A stretch of 64,000 bases of DNA from positions 55,391 to 119,390 of the forward strand of contig JAIOPM010000003.1 of the NCBI GenBank assembly GCA_021413885.1. The letters run 5' to 3'. The notes beneath the pieces are model-generated. The model was given only the letters and a program-made list of their open reading frames with translations, searched no databases and had not been told where the DNA came from. The position numbers were made by a program, and so were the translations under genes. This DNA comes from Planctomycetota bacterium. Lineage in GTDB: Bacteria; Planctomycetota; UBA1135; GCA-002686595. This document shows positions 43,879 to 51,916 of this stretch, in pieces; the first letter of the stretch is position 1, and every line of letters begins with the position of its first letter.

Positions 43879-45257
43879 TGCGCGTCTTGTTGCTCAATCC
43901 GCCCGGACTGCAGGTCTACATCCGCGACTACTTCTGCTCGAAGACGACGAAGTCGAACTACCTATTTCACCCGATCGATCTCGTCGTGATGTCGGGCACG
44001 CTCGCCGAGCACCACGACGTCCGCGTGCTCGATTGCATCGCCGAGCGACTGTCGCCCGACGCCGCGCGCGCGCGCATCGATGCGTTCGCGCCCGAGGTGA
44101 TCGTGTCGTTGGTCGGTTCGGTTTCGTGGGACGAGGATCGCGCGTTCCTCGCCGATCAAGCCGCGCGTGGGCGGCGCATCCTGGCGCTCGGCGACGTGCT
44201 GCACGAGCGCGCGGAACTGCGCCTCGCCGAAGAGCCGTGGCTCGAAGCCGCGCTGCACGTCTTCACCAATCAAGACGTCGTCCACTACCTCGCCGGTCGA
44301 CTCGTCGAAGTCGAAGAGATGACCGTGCGCGACGAACACGCGCGCGTTTGGCGCATTCGCGGCCGACGGACGCAACGCGGCGTCTACCGCGTGCCGCGGC
44401 CGCGGCACGAGCTCTTCCCCGAACGCGGTTATCACTTCTCGTTCGCGAAGCACGCGCGGTTCGCGACGGTGCTCTCCGACTACGGCTGTCCGTACCAGTG
44501 CACGTTCTGCGTGATCAGCACGCTCGGTTTCCAGACGCGGCCGGTCGCCGACGTGCTCGTCGAGATCGACGAGCTCCGTTCGCGCGGCATCCGCGAGATC
44601 TTCTTCCTCGACCAGACGTTCGGGATCCAGAAGCCGCGCGCGTTGGAGCTCTGCGCCGCGCTCGCCGAACGCGGCGATCTGTCGTGGACCGCGTTCACGC
44701 GCCCCGATCACGCGAGCGACGAACTGCTCGACGCCATGGTGCGCGCCGGTTGCCACACGTTGATCATGGGCGTCGAGACCGCGGACAATGAGTTGCTCGC
44801 GAAGTACCGCAAGGCGTACGAAGTCAGCGACGTGATCGAAGGTTTCGCCAACGCGAAGCGTCACGGCCTGCGCACGGTCGGCACGTTCATCATCGGATTG
44901 CCGGAAGAGACCGAGGAGACGTTGCAACGCACGCTCGAGCTCGCGATCGAACTCGATCTCGACTTCATGAGCCTCAACATGGCGGTGCCGCGTTTCGGCA
45001 CGCCGTTCCGCGCGCGCACGATCGAACTCGGCCTCGCCGACGCCGGCGATCTCGTGATGGATCAGGGCGGCGCCGACGCGTTCTTGCCGACGCGCACGCT
45101 CGATCGCGATTCGATGCTCGCGATGAAGAAGCGCATGGTGCGGCGCTTCTACCTGCGGCCCGGTTACCTGTGGCGGCGTTTCCGCGGCGCGAAGAGCCTC
45201 TACGAGTTCGGTGCGCAGGCGCGCGAAGGCCTCGCGCTGCTCCTGCGCAACACCTGA
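43878..45257 (+). CDS. B12-binding-domain radical SAM enzyme
   Basis: 459 aa. N-terminal cobalamin-type domain (MRVLLLNPPGLQVYIRDYFC, VVMSGTLAEHHDVRVLDCIA) without a DxHxxG motif. Radical SAM cysteines C204, C208, C211 in YGCPYQCTFCV, followed by PVADVLVEIDELRSRGIREI, FTRPDHASDELLDAMVRAGC and TVGTFIIGLPEETEETLQRT, then a membrane-affine C-terminus. Different subtype from the tandem pair at 23166-26458. Coupled to the GT9 gene by a one-base overlap and followed 58 bases later by a GT87-like gene, so probably acts on an envelope lipid or glycan. Exact reaction unknown. Confidence 0.9.
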
Positions 45258-45315
45258 GCTGCGCGCGGCTCGCGCGTCGAGCTCGGTCGCGCTAGGTTCT
45301 CCGCCGTCCGCCGCG

Positions 45316-46656
45316 ATGGATGGCTCCGACTCTTCACGCTGGGTTGCCGATGCGCAGGCGTCGACGCGTAAGCACGGAGTCGCCGTCTGGTTGGCGAGCG
45401 CGGCGTTCGTCGTGCTCGGACTCTTCGCGATCCAGCGCAGCTTCGCGGACCTCGAGCGCGAGCCCGGCATCGACTTCTACACGAACTGGGCGGTCGGCAC
45501 GGCGCGGACGCTCGCGCCGCGCGAGCTCGGAACTCCGTACGCGAATCCCGACGGCTACTCGGCGGTGCTCGCGGATCACGCGACGCGCCTCGGAAGCGCG
45601 CGACTGAGGCTCGCCAATCAATTGGTGCCGCGCCTCGATCCGACGCCGACGCCGCTCTATTTCACCGCGTTCGCGTGGTTGCCGAAGCGCTACGGGCCGG
45701 CGCAGACGACGTGGCGCGCGGTGCAGTGGATTGCGTTCGTGCTGGCGTTCGCGTGGCTCGCGCGAATCTCGCGTTGCGACGTGTGGCTCGCCGCCGCGTT
45801 GTTCGGCGTCGCGGCGTGGACGTACGACCCGCTGCTCGCCGACGTCACGGTCGGCAACGTCAACACGGTGCAGTGGTTCGCGTTCGTCGCGGCGTTCGCG
45901 CTGGTGCGCGCGCTCGAGCGACGGCCTCGGCCGTTCCTCGGCGCGTGCCTCGTGTCGTGGCTCGTCGCGATCTCGCTCGCGAAGCCCAACGTCGCGTTGT
46001 TGCCGTTGCTGCTCGTGCCGTGGCTCGCGCGCAAGCTCGGCTCCCGCGCGTTCGCACTCAGCCTCGCGGCCGGCGCGGCTACGGGCGCCGCGTTGCTCGC
46101 ACTGTCGTCGTGGTACTTCGCTTCGGCGCGCGCGTGGCCCGACTGGTTCGAGTACGTGTCGCGCACGGTCGACTTCGCGAGCTACCCGCACTGGGGCGGC
46201 AACTTGTCGGTGACCGCGCTGTGCAACGAGAAATGCGGCGTCGCGCGCGGCGTGCCGGCGGTGATGGCGCTCGTGCTCGCGGCGAGTTGGGCCGCGGCGG
46301 TCGCGCTCGGTCGAGGCGTCGCGGGCCTGCGAGCCGGCGCGCGCGCGGCGTTCGACGACGGCGCATGGCTCGTCTCCGCGGCGATCGTCGCGACGCTGGC
46401 CGCGGCGCCGCTGGTGTGGTTGCACTACGGGATGCTCGCGTTGCTGCCGATCTTCGTCTTCCTCGCGCGCGGCCGAACGGCGCCGGGACGCGCAGCGCTG
46501 GCCGGTCTCGCGTTCGTCGCGTACGGCGGAATCATCGGGCCGCTGGTCGAGACGCTCGGGCTCGAGCACGCGATCACGTACGCCGAGACGTTCGCGTGGT
46601 TGCCGTTGTGGGTCGCGCTCCTGATCGACGCGCGGCTCGCGAGCCCTCCCGTCTGA
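45316..46656 (+). CDS. GT87/DUF2029-type polytopic glycosyltransferase
   Basis: 446 aa from ATG 45316; an upstream ATG at 45211 is rejected because it would overlap the radical SAM gene and give a non-hydrophobic Arg-rich extension. About 11 hydrophobic helices; the first outside loop bears EPGIDFYTNWAVGTA (acidic GT-C motif, about 51-65), and later helices include WIAFVLAFAWLARI, WFAFVAAFALVRAL, GACLVSWLVAISLAKPNVALLPL and LHYGMLALLPIFVFLA. DUF2029/GT87 enzymes use polyprenyl-phosphate-mannose as donor. Third gene of the GT9-radical SAM-GT87 group; converges with mnmH, stops 5 bases apart. Confidence 0.8.
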   Translation: MDGSDSSRWVADAQASTRKHGVAVWLASAAFVVLGLFAIQRSFADLEREPGIDFYTNWAVGTARTLAPRELGTPYANPDGYSAVLADHATRLGSARLRLANQLVPRLDPTPTPLYFTAFAWLPKRYGPAQTTWRAVQWIAFVLAFAWLARISRCDVWLAAALFGVAAWTYDPLLADVTVGNVNTVQWFAFVAAFALVRALERRPRPFLGACLVSWLVAISLAKPNVALLPLLLVPWLARKLGSRAFALSLAAGAATGAALLALSSWYFASARAWPDWFEYVSRTVDFASYPHWGGNLSVTALCNEKCGVARGVPAVMALVLAASWAAAVALGRGVAGLRAGARAAFDDGAWLVSAAIVATLAAAPLVWLHYGMLALLPIFVFLARGRTAPGRAALAGLAFVAYGGIIGPLVETLGLEHAITYAETFAWLPLWVALLIDARLASPPV

Positions 46657-46661
46657 CGCGC

Positions 46662-47819
46662 TCAACCGGCGCGCACGGACTCGACGAACGCGATGACGCG
46701 TTCCGCCGCCTGCACGGGATCGGTCGCGTCGATGCGCGCGGCCCAAACGCGGTTCTTCTCCGAGTGGCGGTAGAGCGGGTCGTAGTAGAGCTCGAGCAAC
46801 GTGCGCACGAGTTCGCGTTCCTCGCCGCGCTCGAGCAGCGCGACCAACTTCGTCTTCCACTTCGCCGGCCCGAGGCGCTCCTCGATGAACGGCAAACGCG
46901 CGCGCAGCTCATCGCGGCTCGACGGATGCGCGAGGTAGTCGGCGAGCAACACGTCGACGCGCCGTTCGAGCGGAGCTTCGAGCAGCAGGTTCACCCCGCC
47001 TTCGAGCGCGTTCCAAACGCTCGGCGGCACGATCGCATCGCCGACCTTGCGGCTCTCGCCCTCGAAGATCACCGGCCCCGGAAAACCGGCGTGCATGCGC
47101 GCGGCGAGGCGCGACTCGAACGCTTTCTGCGAACGCGGCGCGAGGCCGACCATGCCGAGGATCGAACCGCGATGTTGCGCCGCGTCTTCGAGGTCGAACG
47201 TCCAACGCGGACGCAGACGCTCGATCTCTCCGAGCACCAGCGTCTTGCCGACGCCGGTCCAACCGCGCAACACGAAGCTCTCTCGAGCGCTCCATTCCGC
47301 GAGCGTCCGCGCCACGACGTGTCGGTACGCGCGGTAGCCGCCGGCGAGCAGCCGCGCGCGTTCGAGGCCGAGACCGCGCAACAAGGCGACGACGCTGCGC
47401 GAGCGCAATCCTCCGCGCCAACAGTTCAAGACTACGGGCCGCTCCGGCGCGGCGGAGTCGGCCTGGGCTTCGAGTCCTTGCTCCATGCCGGCGATGCCGT
47501 CCGCGGTCAGACGCTCGAAACGCTCCTCGAGATCGGCGTCGGGCACCTGCCAGTCCGCGACGGCCGCGATCGACGCGACCAACGTCCGCAGCTTGGCCCT
47601 CGCGATCCCGCGCGCCTCCTCGAACGCCACGCTCGGCGATTCGCGCCGGTACAACGTGCCGACCAAGGCTCGCTCGACGTCGTCGAAGAGCGGCACGTTG
47701 AGCGCGCCGGGCAAGTGATCCTCCGCGAACTCGCCGGGCGAGCGCAGGTCGATGCACACCCGGCCCTGGAGTTCGAGCGTGCGCTCAGGCGTGACGGTCG
47801 GAAGGAGTTCGTGGATCAC
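46662..47819 (-). CDS. mnmH: tRNA 2-selenouridine synthase / geranylthiotransferase
   Basis: 385 aa. N-terminal rhodanese domain with active Cys133 (LNCWRGGLRSRSV). The C-terminal P-loop has Walker A GWTGVGKT (186-193) and the family block LEDAAQHRGSILGMVGL. Compared with E. coli MnmH (Cys97) there is an insertion of about 35 residues before the catalytic Cys (roughly 88-127). It exchanges sulfur for selenium in wobble 2-thiouridine of tRNA via a geranylated intermediate, using selenophosphate; selD is not in the window. Start ATG 47819; divergent from the ECF sigma gene. Confidence 0.93.
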   Translation of the reverse strand: MIHELLPTVTPERTLELQGRVCIDLRSPGEFAEDHLPGALNVPLFDDVERALVGTLYRRESPSVAFEEARGIARAKLRTLVASIAAVADWQVPDADLEERFERLTADGIAGMEQGLEAQADSAAPERPVVLNCWRGGLRSRSVVALLRGLGLERARLLAGGYRAYRHVVARTLAEWSARESFVLRGWTGVGKTLVLGEIERLRPRWTFDLEDAAQHRGSILGMVGLAPRSQKAFESRLAARMHAGFPGPVIFEGESRKVGDAIVPPSVWNALEGGVNLLLEAPLERRVDVLLADYLAHPSSRDELRARLPFIEERLGPAKWKTKLVALLERGEERELVRTLLELYYDPLYRHSEKNRVWAARIDATDPVQAAERVIAFVESVRAG

Positions 47820-48115
47820 GGCGGACGACCGGGGGGGCTCCCGACTCTAGCCGTCGCCCGCGCTTGGGACGTTTCGCCGTTCGGCCGGCGGGAAGATTGT
47901 CGCGGATCGCGGGATCGGCAAAACTCTCCGCGCGCGTCGGGACACTCCATGTCGTTGTGGCGACCCACGCTCCCCTCCTGGCCTTCGGCTCGCGAGCCCG
48001 CTGCCTCGGCACGGTTCGCGAAAACTCATGCGAAAGTCGCTGCACCCGTCTGGCGCCCGTCGTTGCGCGGCAGTTCTTTCGTAAGAGCGCCCGTCGAGGA
48101 GAAGTCGGTCGCTGC
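47820..48115. promoter_or_regulatory. Divergent upstream region of mnmH and the ECF sigma gene
   Basis: 296 bases with no supported gene. An SD-like GAGGAGAAG lies at about 48096-48104 before the sigma ATG at 48116. An ECF-type autoregulatory promoter would be expected; nothing matching with confidence. Confidence 0.4.
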
Positions 48116-48694
48116 ATGCTGCACACGGGCAACACGGGAGACGCGGATCGGGAGCTCCTCGTCCGCGTCCGGCGCGGCGAGCCGGCTTCGGTCGACGTCT
48201 TCGTCGGACGCATGGCGTGCGTGCCGCTGATCCTCGCGGCCCAGAACGCGCGCCTCGGAAGGCCGCTCGGGCCGAGCGATTTGAGCGACGCGGCCCAGGA
48301 AGCGTTGACGCAGATCTGGCAGCGGCTCGAGTCGTTCGAAGGACGCTCGACGCTCGAGACGTGGGTCTATCGCTTCTGCACGAACACGTTCATGAACGCG
48401 GTGCGCAAGCATCGGCGCGCGCGACGCGGTGAGGAGCTCGCCGAAGAGCAACCCGACCCGCACCACGTCGACGCCGAGAGTCGCTACACGCGCTTCGATC
48501 ACCTGTATCGCGGGCTCGCGCGGCTGTCGGCCGACGAGCGGGCCTGCGTTCGCTTGAAGCATTTCGAGGACCGCACGTTCGACGAGATCGGCGCGTTCCT
48601 CCGGATCTCGCCGAACACCGCGAAGACGCAGTACTACCGCGGACTGCGGCGCTTGCACGAGATCCTCGGATCGGAAGAGGGGGACCCAAAGTGA
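48116..48694 (+). CDS. ECF RNA polymerase sigma factor
   Basis: 192 aa from ATG 48116 (a longer frame upstream has no family similarity). Region 2 about 13-95 (RELLVRVRRGEPASVDVFVG, SDAAQEALTQIWQRLESFEG, TLETWVYRFCTNTFMNAVRK); region 4 about 125-185 (LSADERACVRLKHFEDRTFD, then EIGAFLRISPNTAKTQYYRGLRR). Its stop overlaps the next gene's GTG start (GTGA), coupling it to the anti-sigma gene. First gene of a sigma/anti-sigma/CHAT operon. Confidence 0.93.
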   Translation: MLHTGNTGDADRELLVRVRRGEPASVDVFVGRMACVPLILAAQNARLGRPLGPSDLSDAAQEALTQIWQRLESFEGRSTLETWVYRFCTNTFMNAVRKHRRARRGEELAEEQPDPHHVDAESRYTRFDHLYRGLARLSADERACVRLKHFEDRTFDEIGAFLRISPNTAKTQYYRGLRRLHEILGSEEGDPK

Positions 48695-49344
48695 CCACGC
48701 ACGACGACGAGCACGAGAAGCGGCTCGAGGAATGGGTCGCGGGGCGACGGCGCCCCGAGACGGAGCGTCAGTTCGCCGACTGCGCCGAATGCGCGGAGGC
48801 GTTGCGCGAGCTGCGTCAGCTCGAGAAGGATCTGAGCGAGGCCGCCGACGAAGAGGCGCAGGTCCTGCGCGACGCGTCGAACTCGCCGGACCGGCCGAAG
48901 GCCGAGGCGTTCGTGCGGCGCTTCGTCGAGACCGTCGAACCCGCGCGGCGTTCGCGTCCGCGGCTCGTGCTGCTCGGCTCGCTGCTCGCCGCGGCGGCCG
49001 CGGTCGTCGTCGCGGTCGTGCTCTGGACGAACCACAGCGGCGAGCGTCGGCCCGACATCCTGCTCTCCGCCGGCGAGCATCTGCAGATCGCGACCCGCGG
49101 ACCTTTGCGCGACGCGCTAGAGTGGACGTACGACGGTCCGGCGGGCACCGAGTTCGAAGTGATCGTGCGCGACGGCACCGATCCGTCGAGCGTGTGCGGC
49201 GCGCCGAAGATCGTCACGACCAACCGGTGTTCGTGGACGCCCGAAGAAGAAGCGCGCTGGCCGAAGCTCGTCAAGATCGACGTGATCGCCAAGCCCCTAT
49301 CCGGCGACGGCGAGACCGCGTCCTACACGGGCTGGCGCGAGTAG
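48691..49344 (+). CDS. Membrane anti-sigma factor with degenerate zinc finger
   Basis: 217 aa from GTG 48691. N-terminal ZAS-like region has C31 and C34 (DCAECAEAL), but Gln27 stands where the zinc-binding His of Hx3Cx2C would be; His4 and His8 are other candidates. A transmembrane helix lies near 93-113 (LVLLGSLLAAAAAVVVAVVL). The extracytoplasmic beta-rich domain (LEWTYDGPAGTEFEVIVRDG, WTPEEEARWPKLVKIDVIA) resembles a fibronectin-like sensor domain. Binds the cognate ECF sigma at the cytoplasmic face. Co-translated with the sigma gene and followed by the CHAT gene, whose coding sense begins before this stop. Confidence 0.85.
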   Translation: MTTHDDEHEKRLEEWVAGRRRPETERQFADCAECAEALRELRQLEKDLSEAADEEAQVLRDASNSPDRPKAEAFVRRFVETVEPARRSRPRLVLLGSLLAAAAAVVVAVVLWTNHSGERRPDILLSAGEHLQIATRGPLRDALEWTYDGPAGTEFEVIVRDGTDPSSVCGAPKIVTTNRCSWTPEEEARWPKLVKIDVIAKPLSGDGETASYTGWRE

Positions 49345-51848
49345 CGCTGGTCCTCGGCCTCGCGGGAACGACGTTCGCGCAGAGTTCCGACGCGGAAGTC
49401 GGCGCGGTGATCGCCGAGTTGCGCGCGGCCGATGCCGAACACGCGCCGGAGGTTCGTGCGCGCGCACGAGCGTTCTTCGAAACCCTGCGCGTCCAAGCCG
49501 TCGAATCACCGGTTCCCGACGGTCCCGCGATCACGCTCTTCGTGCGCGCCGTCTACCAGGGCGGAGCGTTGCTCGGTCTCGATTGCGACGCTGCCCACGC
49601 TCTGACGGAAGCCGCGCACACCGCGGCGCAACGGGTGACGATCGACTCCGCGCGCGCCGAGCTCGACTTCTTCGCTTCCGCGCAGGGCGCGTTGCTCGCT
49701 GGTCATTGCGGTCGGCCGCGCGAGGCGCTCGCGATCGCGGAGCGTTGGCTCGCCGCGTGGCCGAACCATGCGCGCGCGGGTTTTCTCGGCGTGATCGCGG
49801 GCGACATGGCGCGCGCGACCGGCGATTGGGATGCAGCGGAAAAGCACCTCGTCGCGGCGTCGCAGATCATCCCGGAGCAGAACGCGGCTGAGCGACGCGA
49901 CCTGTGCGCGGCGTTCACCAAGCTGTACCTCGAACTCGGGCTTCCCGACGTCGCGTTCGCGTGGTGGCAGGCCGAGGACCAACTCGTCGCGCACTCCACG
50001 AGCTTCGTCGCGCGTTCGGATCACGTCCGCAGCCTCGTCGATCTCTACGCCGACACCGGACGCATCGAGAGCGCACGCGACGCGCTGGACAAGGAGCTCG
50101 CCGACGAAGCCGCGTACCGCGATCACCCTCGCGAACGCGCGGCGCTCGAGTTCCGACTCGGCATCGCGTTGTGCGTCGGGAGCGCCAAGGCTTCGCCGGA
50201 AGACGTGCGCGGCGACGCGTTGCTCGCCAAGGCCCTGACCGATCCGTCGTTGACGGCGCTCGATCATCTGCACGCGGCGTTGGCGCGGCTGCACACCGCG
50301 TTGGTGCGCGATCACGACCTCGTGCGCGGGGAGGAACGCCTCGCGACCGCGGAAGACATCTTCGAAGAGATCCATCCGCAGGACGAACGCGCCGCGTGGG
50401 GCGAGACGGTGCGGCCGCCCCGACAATGGGGGCTGCTCGCCGCGTACGCCGCGCAGCTCGCGCGCGAGCGCCACGATCCGAACGAGGTGCTCGAACGACA
50501 TCTCGTCGTACTCGAAGCGTCGTTCCGCGACTTCCTCGCGCAATGGCGCGCGACGCCGATGCGCGAGGGCGGCGTCGGGTTCCTCTACATCGAGTACCGG
50601 CGCAAGCTGCTCGGCGAATTGGTGAGCTACCTCGTCACGTTGCACGGCGACGCGGGCAAGATCGACGCGCTCGAACGCATCTTCGAAGCGCAGACGTGCG
50701 GCACGCTCGGTCGGCGTCTGACGCTCGCCGCGGCGAAGGTCGACGACGTGCGCAAGCGTCTGGTTCCTTCGGACGGCGGCATCCTGATCTTCCTGCCGAG
50801 CGGCGACGTCACGCACGTCTTCGCGTTGGATCGCGAGCACCTCGACTACGACCTCGTCGCCTCGGCCGTCGAACTCGCCGCCGCGGTCCGCGCGCGCATC
50901 TCGCTCTCGCCGCCGGCCGATCGCAGCGCCGCCGCGGCAGCGAAAACCCGCGCCTCGCTCGCGCGGGCCGGCAGGGTCTGCATCGACGAGCTCCTGCCGG
51001 CCGCGGTGCGCGCGCGCGTCGCCGGTTGGCGCTCGTGGCTCGTCGTCGGCGCGGAGCTACTCGACGGCGTTCCGCTCGAAGTGCTGTCGCTCGACGGCAA
51101 GCGTCTGCTCGGCCTAGACGTCGCGCTCGAATACCTGCCGTCGGTTCCGCTCGGAATGGCGCTCGCCGCGCGCGCGCCCGCGCCGCGCCGTTGGACGCGT
51201 TCCCTCGCGTTCGTCGGCGCGCCGCGCACGACGGAGCGTTCGCGCGCGACGTGGCGCGCGGCGACACCCTTCGCACTGTCGAAGGCCGAGGTGGACGGTC
51301 TGCTCGCGCCGTTCGGTGCGAACGCGCTGCGCTGCGTCGATCTGGACGCGACCCGCGCCGCGCTCCTCGGCCTCGATCTCGCCGACACGGCGATCCTCCA
51401 CGTGCTCTGCCACGGCATCCACGATTCGAAGCGCGAGCGACCCGCCGGGTTGTTGCTCGCGGAGACGACCGACGGACTCGGCGAGGTGTGGAGCTCCGAC
51501 CTCGCGCTCGGGCCGAAAGTCGTGCCGCCGCTCGTGATCCTCTCGGCGTGCGGCGCAGGCCGCGGCAGCGCGCGCCTCGGCGAGGACGCGTTGAATCACT
51601 TGGGCGGCGCGTTGCTCGAGCGCGGCGCGAACTGCGTGTTGCTCGCGCGTCAGGAGATCGAGCTGCGCGCGATCCTCGCGTTGACCGGTGAGCTCCACCG
51701 CCGTCTCGCCGCGGGCGATCCGCCCGCCGAAGCGTTGCGCGCCGCGCGCGTCGCCCTCGCAGCGAGCGACGAGTTCGGCGATCCGTTCTACTTCGCGACG
51801 CTCCAAGCGTTCGGCCTCGGCCACGCGCGCTTCTTCGCCGCGCGTTGA
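49332..51848 (+). CDS. CHAT-domain peptidase-like protein with TPR region and apparent signal peptide
   Basis: 838 aa if counted from CTG 49332. Start is uncertain: the coding frame has no ATG, GTG or TTG before GTG 49407, yet residues encoded upstream form a good signal sequence (ARVALVLGLAGTTFAQ). The middle region (to about 500) is helical, with TPR-like repeats (YLELGLPDVAFAWWQAEDQL). The CHAT domain (about 540-830) has the caspase-like dyad His694 (ILHVLCHGIH) and Cys740 (VILSACGAGRG), plus GVPLEVLSLDGKRLLGLDVA and LARQEIELRAILALTGELH. Such proteins are proteases activated by partner proteins. It is the third gene of an ECF sigma/anti-sigma operon, overlapping the anti-sigma stop. If the signal is real it acts in the periplasm. 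Confidence 0.85.
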   Translation: MARVALVLGLAGTTFAQSSDAEVGAVIAELRAADAEHAPEVRARARAFFETLRVQAVESPVPDGPAITLFVRAVYQGGALLGLDCDAAHALTEAAHTAAQRVTIDSARAELDFFASAQGALLAGHCGRPREALAIAERWLAAWPNHARAGFLGVIAGDMARATGDWDAAEKHLVAASQIIPEQNAAERRDLCAAFTKLYLELGLPDVAFAWWQAEDQLVAHSTSFVARSDHVRSLVDLYADTGRIESARDALDKELADEAAYRDHPRERAALEFRLGIALCVGSAKASPEDVRGDALLAKALTDPSLTALDHLHAALARLHTALVRDHDLVRGEERLATAEDIFEEIHPQDERAAWGETVRPPRQWGLLAAYAAQLARERHDPNEVLERHLVVLEASFRDFLAQWRATPMREGGVGFLYIEYRRKLLGELVSYLVTLHGDAGKIDALERIFEAQTCGTLGRRLTLAAAKVDDVRKRLVPSDGGILIFLPSGDVTHVFALDREHLDYDLVASAVELAAAVRARISLSPPADRSAAAAAKTRASLARAGRVCIDELLPAAVRARVAGWRSWLVVGAELLDGVPLEVLSLDGKRLLGLDVALEYLPSVPLGMALAARAPAPRRWTRSLAFVGAPRTTERSRATWRAATPFALSKAEVDGLLAPFGANALRCVDLDATRAALLGLDLADTAILHVLCHGIHDSKRERPAGLLLAETTDGLGEVWSSDLALGPKVVPPLVILSACGAGRGSARLGEDALNHLGGALLERGANCVLLARQEIELRAILALTGELHRRLAAGDPPAEALRAARVALAASDEFGDPFYFATLQAFGLGHARFFAAR

Positions 51849-51855
51849 ACGCACG

Positions 51856-51895
51856 GACGCCGCGGCCCTGCACGTTGTGTGGGCGCCGCGGCGTC
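51856..51895. terminator. Bidirectional hairpin between convergent CHAT and FG-GAP genes
   Basis: 11-bp perfect stem, 51856-51866 with 51885-51895, 18-base loop, positioned 8 bases after the CHAT stop and 21 bases before the other stop. No marked T tract, but the position between convergent genes supports a terminator. Confidence 0.55.
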
Positions 51896-51916
51896 GCAGT
51901 GAAGTCCTGACGCGTT

